A stretch of DNA of 6,421 nt from Deltaproteobacteria bacterium (GTDB lineage Bacteria > Desulfobacterota > Binatia > UBA9968). The position numbers and the translations under genes are program-made. A model generated the notes under the pieces. The model saw nothing but the letters and a program-made list of their open reading frames with translations, did no database searches and had not been told where the DNA came from. The first letter of the stretch is position 1, and each line of letters opens with the position of its first letter. This document shows, piece by piece, positions 1 to 5,983 of this stretch. The stretch is taken from positions 1 through 6,421 of the forward strand of contig JAHKKJ010000213.1 in assembly GCA_020027655.1 (NCBI GenBank), given 5' to 3'.

Positions 1-616
1 CCGCGTAGCGAATATGCCGGATAAGGAAGCGGTGATCGATCAGACCGACGCGCGAAAGAAAATAGGCGATTACCGGAAGCTGGAACATCACCCCAAACGC
101 CAAAACCAGCCGTGATACCAGAGAAAAATATTCGCCCATTTGGATCAACGGTTGAACCTCGATAGCTTCATACCTGCGCAATAGAAACTCGAGTCCGAAC
201 TGCAAGAACACTTCATAACAAAAAGCCGTCCCGGCAAGAAAAAAAAGCGATCCAAAAAAGACGAAACTGCGCGTGTAGCGCTTTTCGTGTTCATAGAGAC
301 CCGGAGCAATGAACTGCCAAGCGTGCCATAAAAGAACCGGCAAGGCGACGATAATCGCGGCTGCAAATGCGACCTTCATCTTCGTAAAAAACGCTTCAGA
401 GACTCCCGTGCCAATGATAGTCAGCCCGGAAACGGGAACGCGCCGAAGTGGAGCCGTGAGTAGATAGAATATCTGTTCAGCAATGGCAAAGCAGCCCAGA
501 AACGCAATGCCGATGGCGACACAACACTTTACGAGGCGAGAACGGAGTTCTGCCAGGTGGGAGGTAAAGGGCATCTGCACATCAGCGGCGGGCCCGTCAC
601 CTTGGCTCTTGTTCAC
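1..616 (-). CDS. tatC: Sec-independent (twin-arginine) translocase subunit TatC, 3' end cut by window edge
   Basis: TatC is the multi-spanning inner-membrane receptor that, with TatB, binds twin-arginine signal peptides and recruits TatA to export folded proteins. The 205 visible codons show the family hallmarks: the N-terminal SHLAELRSRL segment (residues 19-28), a first membrane helix around 31-53, a second around 77-101 running into QFIAPGLYEHEK (101-112), a third around 117-138, and the FGVMFQLPV motif (174-182) in the fourth. In E. coli TatC the position of Q179 is a glutamate; glutamine there is, as far as I recall, a common variant. The family is usually about 240-260 residues, so roughly the last 40-50 are missing to the left. 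I chose GTG at 616-614 because it overlaps the upstream stop as GTGA, suggesting translational coupling. An in-frame ATG at 574-572 (residue 15) is the alternative start and would still keep the conserved N-terminus. Identification is secure. Confidence 0.95.
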   Translation of the reverse strand, partial: MNKSQGDGPAADVQMPFTSHLAELRSRLVKCCVAIGIAFLGCFAIAEQIFYLLTAPLRRVPVSGLTIIGTGVSEAFFTKMKVAFAAAIIVALPVLLWHAWQFIAPGLYEHEKRYTRSFVFFGSLFFLAGTAFCYEVFLQFGLEFLLRRYEAIEVQPLIQMGEYFSLVSRLVLAFGVMFQLPVIAYFLSRVGLIDHRFLIRHIRYA

Positions 617-894
617 TTTTTTTCTTCTGCAACCGTTACCGGGGATGGGGCGGCGGTGTCGGATGATTTTTCCAGAAAGGGATCATCCTTGCTCGTGGCG
701 CCGGGGGAAGTCTCTTCGATCTCGTGCTCCATCTGGCGGAGCTCATCTTTAAGCTCATCGGTGGCCCGACGAAATTCCGCCATTCCTTTGCCGAGGGCAC
801 GTGCGAGCTCGGGGAGTTTCTTGGGGCCGAGTACTATGAGCGCCAGAGCCAGAATCAAAAGCAGCTCGGGCATGCCGATGCCGAACATGAGCAT
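613..894 (-). CDS. tatB: TatA/TatB-family twin-arginine translocase subunit, TatB-like
   Basis: This is a small single-span membrane protein of the Tat export machinery (MttA/Hcf106 family), 93 residues. It has a short N-terminal membrane helix (about residues 9-23), the hinge LGPKKLPEL (22-30), an amphipathic helix (about 27-47), then a highly charged Glu/Lys-rich cytoplasmic tail. The hinge reads Leu-Gly-Pro, as in TatB, rather than the Phe-Gly dyad typical of TatA. From Met3 the start reads MFGIGMPELL, similar to the MFDIG...ELL start of TatB. Direct coupling to tatC matches the tatB-tatC order of proteobacterial tat operons. I therefore favour TatB, but in lineages with a single bifunctional TatA-type protein it could serve both roles. 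The start may be the ATG at 894-892 or the one at 888-886; neither has a strong Shine-Dalgarno sequence. Family assignment is firm, A-versus-B subtype less so. Confidence 0.9.
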   Translation of the reverse strand: MLMFGIGMPELLLILALALIVLGPKKLPELARALGKGMAEFRRATDELKDELRQMEHEIEETSPGATSKDDPFLEKSSDTAAPSPVTVAEEKK

Positions 895-957
895 AAGCTA
901 TTCGATTTTATCCGGCTTATCAAGTTAAGTTACGCGCTGTTGAAAATTGCTTATCTC

Positions 958-1091
958 GGAAAGAAAGCCTTCCGGTCTGAACAAAATGGGCCTGTGCTTC
1001 GATGGCCACCACCCCAGCCCATAGTTATTCCAGCAGACGGCCCTGCCCCAACCTTTGCTCTCACATTGCTCAGCCCTCCAGTCTTCCTTCC
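958..1091 (-). ncRNA. Possible structured RNA or leader upstream of tatB (speculative)
   Basis: Three nested helices can be drawn by hand. Helix 1 pairs 1083-1091 with 958-966 (9 bp), helix 2 pairs 1066-1073 with 977-984 (8 bp), and helix 3 pairs 986-991 with 1017-1022 (ATGGGC/GCCCAT, 6 bp perfect). On the minus strand, helices 1 and 2 contain three G-U wobbles; on the plus strand these become A-C mismatches, which favours a minus-strand RNA, possibly the 5' leader of tatB. A competing pairing joins 1034-1040 to 972-979 with one bulge and would exclude helix 2. I recognise no known RNA family: no 6S, SRP, tmRNA or RNase P consensus is visible. The biased base composition could by itself create such pairings, so this is a candidate only. 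Confidence 0.2.
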
Positions 1092-1125
1092 CCTCGATTC
1101 CTTACTCACTTTCAGCCCGGCCATC

Positions 1126-1149
1126 ACAGCCATAGAGTTTGGCTGTTTT
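1126..1149 (+). terminator. Hairpin followed by T-run, possible Rho-independent terminator on the plus strand
   Basis: ACAGCCA (1126-1132) pairs perfectly with TGGCTGT (1140-1146) around a 7-base loop, and the right arm runs into TTTT (1146-1149). The stem is short and the T-run is only four bases, so termination would be weak. It points rightwards and lies only 34 bases before the deacetylase start, where no annotated plus-strand gene ends. It could close a small plus-strand transcript starting near 930-960, act as an attenuator for the deacetylase gene, or be fortuitous. Confidence 0.35.
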
Positions 1150-1182
1150 GCAGCATGGCGGCCTAGGTGGTAGGCTTCCTGT

Positions 1183-2208
1183 ATGGCCCGTTCCGCGGTT
1201 GTGGTTGATCCCGAGTACCTGAAACATGAGCCCGGTGAGTTTCATCCAGAAAGACCCGAGCGAATTCGGGCTTTGCTCGATCTCGCGGAGAAGCTCGATA
1301 AAAATAGGTTCCAGATTTTGCCGCCCAAGGCCGCGAGCAGATCCGACGTCGAGTCTTGCCACGGCGCCGACTATGTCAAATTGGTTGAATCGACGTCGAA
1401 GACCAATCATTACGCCCTGGATGGTGACACGATTACCTGTCGCGATTCCTTCGGCGTGGGGTTGCTGGCGGTGGGGGGATTTTTGCGCCTCATTGATTCC
1501 ATTGCCGCAGGGGAATCGCAAAATGGGTTTGCTCTGGTGCGCCCGCCTGGACATCACGCGCTCAAAAATCGCGCGATGGGTTTCTGTCTGTTTAACACCA
1601 TCGCGATCGGCGCTCAGCATCTAAAGAATGCCTATGATGCCAAGCGCGTTATGATCATGGATTGGGATGTCCACCACGGCAATGGAACGCAGGATTCTTT
1701 CTACGAGGATCCTTCGGTCTTGTTTATTTCAACTCATCAATTCCCCTACTATCCTGGAACCGGTGCCGTCAATGAAGTGGGTCTGAACGCAGGCGAAGGA
1801 TACACGATCAATATTCCTCTTCCAGCCGGGTGCGGTGATGCCGAATACCTGCGTGTCTTTTACGACGTGGTGGTTCCGGCGGCCAAAAAATTTGCACCTG
1901 AATGGATTCTTGTCTCTGCCGGTTTCGATCCGCACCGGCGAGATCCTTTGGGCGGGATGGAAGTGACGGAGGCGGGCTTCGCCGGAATGGCGGGTCTGCT
2001 TCTCGAGCTCGCGGATCGATACACTGGAGGTAAGATCGCTTTCTTACTCGAAGGTGGGTACGATCTTGCTGCGCTAAACCATTCCGTTGCGGCGGTACTC
2101 GAAGTCTTGCAACAAAACTCGGGGACGATGGAAAATGCCAAATCGGGCGGCGACCGAATCGAACCTCTGGTTCACAGAATTCTCCAAGTGCGCGAAAAGT
2201 ATCGTTAA
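1183..2208 (+). CDS. Histone deacetylase-superfamily zinc amidohydrolase (class II HDAC/AcuC/acetylpolyamine amidohydrolase-like)
   Basis: The 341-residue cytoplasmic protein covers a full HDAC fold. HDAC-superfamily enzymes use zinc to hydrolyse acetyl- or acyl-amides on lysines, polyamines or small molecules. Visible motifs in order are HPERPERI (21-28), RPPGHHA (120-126, tandem catalytic H124/H125), GFCLFN (133-138), DWDVHHGNGT (160-169, zinc ligands D162 and H164), STHQFPYYPGTG (183-194), SAGFD (245-249, zinc ligand D249) with D254 following, and LEGGYD (289-294, transition-state tyrosine Y293). All catalytic residues are present, so it should be active. The HPERPERI entry motif and overall pattern resemble class II bacterial HDAC-like amidohydrolases, but substrate cannot be read from sequence. 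An in-frame TAG at 1171-1173 makes the ATG at 1183 the first available start; only a weak AGG (1172-1174) precedes it. It lies 66 bases upstream of fabF, but fabF has its own promoter, so a shared function is not implied. Confidence 0.93.
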   Translation: MARSAVVVDPEYLKHEPGEFHPERPERIRALLDLAEKLDKNRFQILPPKAASRSDVESCHGADYVKLVESTSKTNHYALDGDTITCRDSFGVGLLAVGGFLRLIDSIAAGESQNGFALVRPPGHHALKNRAMGFCLFNTIAIGAQHLKNAYDAKRVMIMDWDVHHGNGTQDSFYEDPSVLFISTHQFPYYPGTGAVNEVGLNAGEGYTINIPLPAGCGDAEYLRVFYDVVVPAAKKFAPEWILVSAGFDPHRRDPLGGMEVTEAGFAGMAGLLLELADRYTGGKIAFLLEGGYDLAALNHSVAAVLEVLQQNSGTMENAKSGGDRIEPLVHRILQVREKYR

Positions 2209-2220
2209 AGCAAAATACTA

Positions 2221-2249
2221 TTGACCCTCTCGCTAGACTGTTTTATCTA
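2221..2249 (+). promoter_or_regulatory. Predicted sigma70-type promoter of fabF-fabH
   Basis: TTGACC (2221-2226) and TATCTA (2244-2249) are separated by exactly 17 bases, a close match to housekeeping -35/-10 elements. Transcription would begin near 2256, giving a leader of about 20 bases before the fabF start. It lies wholly in the spacer after the deacetylase stop codon (2206-2208), so fabF-fabH can be expressed independently of that gene. Confidence 0.7.
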
Positions 2250-2263
2250 TTAACCTCACAATC

Positions 2264-2267
2264 GGAG
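2264..2267 (+). promoter_or_regulatory. Ribosome binding site supporting the fabF GTG start
   Basis: GGAG at 2264-2267 sits 7 bases before GTG 2275-2277. This spacing supports GTG as the fabF initiator. Confidence 0.7.
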
Positions 2268-2274
2268 ACGGACT

Positions 2275-3528
2275 GTGGCAGCAACGGAACAACGCAGAGT
2301 TGTGGTGACGGGCTTGGGGCTCGTTACACCATTGGGAATCGGCTTGGAAAAAAATTGGCAAGCACTCGTCGCCGGACAGTCGGGTATTCGGAAGATCGAC
2401 CGATTCCCGAATATTGATGCTTTTGCATCGCGCATCGCTGGGCAAGTCCCTGATTTTCGCGCCGAAGATTTCATCGAGCCGAAGGAGATCAAGAAAATGG
2501 ATCTCTTCATCCAATACAGCGTCGCCGCCGCGAACATGGCGATGGAGCATAGTGGGCTCAAAATCGATGCCCCGGAGGCCGAAAACGTTGGTGTTATTAT
2601 TGGCGTGGGCCTTTGCGGGATCGACACCATCGAGGCAACCGAGAGAGCCTATCTTGACGGCGGGCCGCGCAAAATTTCTCCGTTCTTCATTCCCAAGGTC
2701 ATTTCAAATCTCGCACCCGGGCAGATTGCTATTCGACATGGTGCGAAGGGAGTCAATTGGACACCAACGTCAGCATGCGCATCGGGGACTCATGCCATCG
2801 GAGAAGCCTTTCACTTGATCCAGCGTGGCTTGCAGGACGCAGTGATCGCCGGCGGAGCTGAATCTGCGATCACGCCCCTCGGGGTCGGTGGGTTTAGCGC
2901 GATGAAAGCGCTTTCAACCCACAACGACGAACCGGAACGCGCCAGTCGCCCGTTCGATAGAGAGCGTGACGGTTTCATCATTGCCGAAGGTTCGGGGGTT
3001 TTGATCTTGGAAGAAAGAGATCGCGCATTAAAGCGCGGGGCGAAGATTTATGCGGAGGTCATTGGCTATGGCGCCAATGGAGACGCGCATCACATGACGG
3101 CGCCCGCTCCGGGAGGTGAGGGCGCTGCGCGCTGCATGCGATTGTCGCTTAAAGACGCGGGGATTGCCCCCAGCGAGGTTGACTATATCAACGCCCACGG
3201 GACTTCGACGGAATACAACGATGCCAATGAAACGCAGGCAATCAAGAAAGTTTTCGGCGAGCATGCTTTGAAGCTGGCTGTGAGTTCGACTAAATCAATG
3301 ACCGGGCATTTGCTTGGGGCCGCCGGCGCCGTGGAAGGGATATTTTCGGTGCTGGCGCTGCGTCACGGAATAATTCCGCCGACCATCAATTACGAGAATC
3401 CCGATCCCGATTGCGATCTCGACTATGTGCCGAATCAGGCGCGCAGAGCCGATATACGCGTGGCGCTGTCAAACTCATTCGGCTTTGGCGGGACAAATGC
3501 GTGCGTGATTTTCAGGAGGGGTGAATGA
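2275..3528 (+). CDS. fabF: Beta-ketoacyl-[acyl-carrier-protein] synthase II (KAS II)
   Basis: FabF is the elongating condensing enzyme of type II fatty acid synthesis: it accepts an acyl chain from ACP on its cysteine and condenses it with malonyl-ACP, releasing CO2. The 417-residue thiolase-fold protein is full length for the family (about 410-415). It carries VVVTGLGLVTPLG at the N-terminus (9-21), the nucleophile in TSACASGTHAIGEA (C168), the first active-site histidine in NAHGTST (H308), K340 and the second histidine in STKSMTGHLLGAAGA (H345), and the C-terminal SNSFGFGGTNA (399-409). The Cys-His-His triad is characteristic of KAS I/II rather than a chain-length factor, so it should be catalytic. 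It starts with GTG behind its own predicted promoter and ends in an ATGA overlap with fabH, giving a coupled pair. A role in a specialised lipid or polyketide pathway is possible but nothing in the sequence requires it. Confidence 0.96.
   Translation: MAATEQRRVVVTGLGLVTPLGIGLEKNWQALVAGQSGIRKIDRFPNIDAFASRIAGQVPDFRAEDFIEPKEIKKMDLFIQYSVAAANMAMEHSGLKIDAPEAENVGVIIGVGLCGIDTIEATERAYLDGGPRKISPFFIPKVISNLAPGQIAIRHGAKGVNWTPTSACASGTHAIGEAFHLIQRGLQDAVIAGGAESAITPLGVGGFSAMKALSTHNDEPERASRPFDRERDGFIIAEGSGVLILEERDRALKRGAKIYAEVIGYGANGDAHHMTAPAPGGEGAARCMRLSLKDAGIAPSEVDYINAHGTSTEYNDANETQAIKKVFGEHALKLAVSSTKSMTGHLLGAAGAVEGIFSVLALRHGIIPPTINYENPDPDCDLDYVPNQARRADIRVALSNSFGFGGTNACVIFRRGE
3514..3519 (+). promoter_or_regulatory. 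Strong Shine-Dalgarno of fabH inside the fabF 3' end
   Basis: AGGAGG at 3514-3519, followed by two more G, lies 5 bases before the fabH ATG at 3525 and within the last codons of fabF. Together with the ATGA stop/start overlap (3525-3528), it fixes the fabH start and indicates translational coupling. Confidence 0.85.
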
Positions 3529-4520
3529 GCGGAGCGCAACGGCGAAGTGTGATCCTTGGTACCGGGTCTGAACTTCCGGCTAAAGTCGTTACCAACGGAG
3601 ACCTGGAGAAGATGGTCGATACCAGCGACGAATGGATTACGGTTCGGACCGGTATTAAAGAACGACGGGTGCTGGAAGAAGGCAAAGGGAATGCCGATAT
3701 GGCCTATCATGCGGCCAAGCGCGCACTCGACGATGCGGGGATAAAGGCCAAAGATCTCGACGCCATCATCATGGCAACCTGCACAGCGGATTATCTCATG
3801 CCGAGCTCCGCGTGCGTTCTCGAAGATATGCTGGAGGCCCGCAAGGCTTTCTCGTTTGACGTGAATGCCGCCTGCTCGGGTTTTCTCAACGCGTTATCCG
3901 TGGCGGACTCCTTTATCCGGACCGGACAGATTGGCAACGCCTTGGTAGTGGGCTCCGATGCTTTGAGCCGGCTGCTCAACTGGCAAGACCGTACGACTTG
4001 TATCTTGTTTGGTGACGGGGCGGGCGCGGTGGTGCTGGGGGCTTCCGAAAATGGTCACGGCGGAATTCTCAGTACAAAACTGCGCACGGATGGCTCCTAC
4101 GCAAAAACTCTCTATGTGCCGGCCGGCGGATCGCTTAAGCCCGCCAGGCTGGAAACCGTTAGGAATAACGAGCATACGATCACCATGAACGGCAAAGAGG
4201 TCTTCAAGGTCGCCGTTCGCTCCATGGAAGAGATCAGCCGCCAGGCGCTCGAAGAAGCAGGAGTGAAAATCGAACAGGTTTCATTGGTTATTCCGCACCA
4301 AGCCAATCGAAGGATTATCGTCGCATTGGCCGACCGCCTCGGCATTTCTATGGACAAGGTCGTAGTCAACGTCGAGAAGTATGGGAACACTTCCGCCGCA
4401 TCCGTCCCTGTTGCGCTCGACGAAGCCAGACGGCAAGGCCGAATTCACAAGGGCGATATCGTGCTCTTGAATGCCTTCGGCGCGGGGTTTGCCTGGGGGG
4501 CGGCGGTGGTGCAGTTCTAG
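3525..4520 (+). CDS. fabH: Beta-ketoacyl-[acyl-carrier-protein] synthase III (KAS III)
   Basis: FabH initiates type II fatty acid synthesis by condensing a primer acyl-CoA, usually acetyl-CoA, with malonyl-ACP. The 331-residue protein is of normal length. It shows the N-terminal TSDEWI...RTGIKERR segment (33-48, with W37 where the CoA-contacting tryptophan of FabH lies), the nucleophile in NAACSGF (C117), LFGDGAGAVVLG (161-172), the histidine in IPHQANRRI (H258), and the asparagine in YGNTSAAS (N288). It ends with the glycine-rich AFGAGFAWGAA (317-327). The complete Cys-His-Asn triad and the GNTSAAS motif distinguish it from KAS I/II and support true KAS III activity. Primer preference (acetyl versus branched-chain) cannot be judged. 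Its start overlaps the fabF stop, and no acpP, fabD, fabG or plsX is adjacent, unlike the common fab cluster. The gene faces pncB across a 48-base convergent gap. Confidence 0.96.
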   Translation: MSGAQRRSVILGTGSELPAKVVTNGDLEKMVDTSDEWITVRTGIKERRVLEEGKGNADMAYHAAKRALDDAGIKAKDLDAIIMATCTADYLMPSSACVLEDMLEARKAFSFDVNAACSGFLNALSVADSFIRTGQIGNALVVGSDALSRLLNWQDRTTCILFGDGAGAVVLGASENGHGGILSTKLRTDGSYAKTLYVPAGGSLKPARLETVRNNEHTITMNGKEVFKVAVRSMEEISRQALEEAGVKIEQVSLVIPHQANRRIIVALADRLGISMDKVVVNVEKYGNTSAASVPVALDEARRQGRIHKGDIVLLNAFGAGFAWGAAVVQF

Positions 4521-4568
4521 CCGACCGGAGTCTCGACCCGCTTAATTGTTTGACGTCTCCCTCAAAAA
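4521..4568. other. Convergent gap between fabH and pncB without a clear terminator
   Basis: These 48 bases separate two converging genes. I see only a 4-bp GGAG/CTCC pairing across the gap and, on the minus strand, a TTTTT directly after the pncB stop codon without a stem before it. Neither qualifies as an intrinsic terminator, so termination may be Rho-dependent or lie inside the opposing genes. Confidence 0.5.
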
Positions 4569-5921
4569 TTACTGCGCGCGACTCACTCGTTGCTCGACAT
4601 TGGCGCAGTGTTCCTGCAATTTGGAACTTTGTTCGACGAGATAATGGGCCGAGTTTCGGATCGCCTTGATCGGTTCAGGAAGTCTTGCAAACTCGGACAA
4701 GAAATCGGATCTGCTCTCTTCCAGAGACGGAAGAGGAACCGTGATCTTTCCTTCCGTCATCACTTTCTTTAACAAGGGTTCGGCCCCGGCGATATTTTCT
4801 CCGCGCAACGCGATGATATCTTTCTCCAATTGACCTTGCTTATCGCAGATTCGGAATACCTGCTTCTTACCCGGCAAAGAGGCTTTCCCAGTGCTGAGCT
4901 TAAGGACCGGCCGGTTATCATATTCAACCAACTTGTAAGCTACGTCTGACCAAGGAGCATCGGCGGAGACACCCATTTTGGTTCCCACACCGTAGCTGTC
5001 ATAAGGAACATTGGCGTTTGCATAGTCAGCGAGATCGTACTCGTCCAGGCCGCCGCTGCCGATGATCTTGACGTTTTTCAGGCCGGCTTCATCAAAGATC
5101 TTTCGAACCTCGGCGGCCAGCTGCGCCAGATCTCCACTGTCGATGCGCACGCCCTGGAGTTGCTGGCCCCGGGCGGCCATTTCTTTGGCTACCCGCACGG
5201 CTTTGCGCGCGCCTGCCACGGTGTCATAGGTGTCGATTAGCAAAGTCGAATGATTGGGAAAGCTGGTGACGAATGCACGAAAGGCGTCGATCTCGTGTTC
5301 GAAACTGGAGACGAAAGAATGCGCCATCGTACCGACGATCGGTATCCCATAATGCTGTCCGGCTCGGACATTGCTGGTTCCCGCACAACCGGCGAGGTAG
5401 CTGGAGCGGGCGACCTTCATCCCGGCGTCGATGCCATGGGTGCGCCGCAGCGAAAAATCCACCACCGATCGCTCACCCGCCGCATGGACGCAGCGTGCCG
5501 CTTTGGTGGCGATGAGCGACTGAAAGTTGATCTGATTGATGATAAAAGTCTCGACGATCTGGGCCTCGACGATGGGGGCGGTGACTTCCATAACCGGCTC
5601 GTCCTTGAAGAATAAGCGCCCTTCGGGAATGGCCCAAACGTCGCCCGTAAATTTCAACCCCTTCAGAAAATCAAGAAAATCGTCCGTAAACATCCGCCGC
5701 GAGCGGAGGTAGTCGATGCCGGCAGAGTCCATCTGGAATCGCTCAAGGAACTCCAAGACATCTTGCAGGCCCGCGGAAACGAAGTAGCTGCGATTCGGAG
5801 GATAGGACCGGACAAAAAGACTAAAAGTCGACGGCGCAAGCCTTTGGCTCTGGAAATAACCCTGAGCCATAGTCAGCTGGTAGAGATCCGTCAACAACGC
5901 CAGGTTCTCTGTCGTATACAC
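4569..5921 (-). CDS. pncB: Nicotinate phosphoribosyltransferase (NAPRTase)
   Basis: This cytoplasmic enzyme joins nicotinate to PRPP, driven by ATP hydrolysis, to give nicotinate mononucleotide in the Preiss-Handler NAD salvage route (EC 6.3.4.21). The 450-residue protein has the N-terminal LLTDLYQLTMAQGY (9-22), DFSLRRTHG (155-163), GTSN (181-184), GTMAHSF (197-203, with H201 at the position expected for the autophosphorylated histidine), LIDTYDT (228-234), RIDSGDL (259-265), GSGGLDE (288-294) and YGVGT (310-314). The arginine-rich and DSGDL motifs match NAPRTase rather than nicotinamide phosphoribosyltransferase (NAMPT) or quinolinate phosphoribosyltransferase. Length fits the family. Translation starts at GTG (5921-5919): an in-frame TAG lies six codons upstream, a GGAG is correctly placed, and the next in-frame Met is residue 18, inside the conserved motif. 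A perfect inverted repeat covers its promoter/RBS region, suggesting regulation. Neighbours give no further NAD-pathway context. Confidence 0.96.
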   Translation of the reverse strand: MYTTENLALLTDLYQLTMAQGYFQSQRLAPSTFSLFVRSYPPNRSYFVSAGLQDVLEFLERFQMDSAGIDYLRSRRMFTDDFLDFLKGLKFTGDVWAIPEGRLFFKDEPVMEVTAPIVEAQIVETFIINQINFQSLIATKAARCVHAAGERSVVDFSLRRTHGIDAGMKVARSSYLAGCAGTSNVRAGQHYGIPIVGTMAHSFVSSFEHEIDAFRAFVTSFPNHSTLLIDTYDTVAGARKAVRVAKEMAARGQQLQGVRIDSGDLAQLAAEVRKIFDEAGLKNVKIIGSGGLDEYDLADYANANVPYDSYGVGTKMGVSADAPWSDVAYKLVEYDNRPVLKLSTGKASLPGKKQVFRICDKQGQLEKDIIALRGENIAGAEPLLKKVMTEGKITVPLPSLEESRSDFLSEFARLPEPIKAIRNSAHYLVEQSSKLQEHCANVEQRVSRAQ

Positions 5922-5923
5922 AA

Positions 5924-5953
5924 AGACTCCGCGCTAATAAATGAGCGGAGTCT
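5924..5953. repeat. 9-bp perfect inverted repeat over the pncB promoter/RBS (operator or RNA hairpin)
   Basis: AGACTCCGC (5924-5932) and GCGGAGTCT (5945-5953) are exact reverse complements around a 12-base AT-rich centre. The pncB-proximal arm contains the pncB Shine-Dalgarno GGAG (minus strand 5930-5927), and the distal arm overlaps the predicted -10 (5949-5954). If transcription starts near 5943, the repeat would act mainly as a DNA operator for a dimeric repressor. If it starts further upstream, the transcript would fold into a hairpin that buries the ribosome binding site. The repeat is seen directly; its function is inferred. Confidence 0.65.
5927..5930 (-). promoter_or_regulatory. Ribosome binding site supporting the pncB GTG start
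   Basis: On the minus strand GGAG (5930-5927) lies 5 bases before GTG 5921-5919. It lies inside one arm of the inverted repeat. Confidence 0.7.
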
Positions 5954-5977
5954 AGTGTACAATTGACCCTAAGTAAA
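5949..5977 (-). promoter_or_regulatory. Candidate promoter of pncB
   Basis: On the minus strand TTTACT (5977-5972) and TAGACT (5954-5949) are 17 bases apart. Each hexamer matches four of six consensus positions, so this is a moderate candidate. It would start transcription near 5943, leaving a leader of about 22 bases. Confidence 0.4.
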
Positions 5978-5983
5978 GGCGAA

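Larger units (their letters stand above)
895..1182. other. Divergent intergenic region between tatB and the deacetylase gene
   Basis: This 288-base gap between divergently transcribed genes holds no convincing coding sequence. The plus strand from about 986 to 1110 is C-rich and G-poor, unlike the flanking genes. It contains a hairpin plus T-run (1126-1149, plus strand) and several nested complementary segments (958-1091), listed separately. I found no strong sigma70 promoter for either flanking gene; the AT-richer stretch 895-956 is the most likely place for the tatB promoter. The deacetylase start has only a weak AGG (1172-1174) ahead of it. Confidence 0.6.

Noticed and set aside
145..366. 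Minus-strand open frame of 73 codons within tatC
   Set aside because: It is a shifted frame of tatC; the tatC frame itself carries the conserved motifs and stays open to the window edge.
940..1120. Resemblance to 6S or SRP RNA because of the rod-like pairing and a CCGGAAGG segment on the minus strand
   Set aside because: The conserved SRP apical-loop sequence and the 6S central-bubble layout could not be matched, and neighbouring genes are not those usually beside these RNAs.
951..1133. Minus-strand open frame of 60 codons between tatB and the deacetylase
   Set aside because: No Shine-Dalgarno precedes it, its composition is Gly/Arg-rich as expected from G-rich non-coding DNA, and no family is recognisable.
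724..1173. Plus-strand open frame of 149 codons across tatB and the intergenic region
   Set aside because: Its first part is antisense to the well-supported tatB gene, and the rest is low-complexity Pro/Leu-rich translation of C-rich DNA. It has no recognisable domain or ribosome binding site.
1102..1620. Minus-strand open frame of 172 codons over the deacetylase start
   Set aside because: It is antisense to the conserved deacetylase N-terminus and has no recognisable motif.
5250..5615. Plus-strand open frame of 121 codons inside pncB
   Set aside because: It is antisense to conserved NAPRTase motifs and has no family signature or credible start.
2275..5921. GTG starts for tatC, fabF and pncB as a sign of a special translation mode
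   Set aside because: GTG is a common bacterial start, and fabF and pncB each have a correctly spaced GGAG, so nothing unusual is needed.
5962..5970. 9-base repeat ATTGACCCT shared with 2220-2228 (the fabF -35 region)
   Set aside because: Many 9-base matches are expected by chance in a window this long, and at 5962 no suitable -10 follows at 16-18 bases.
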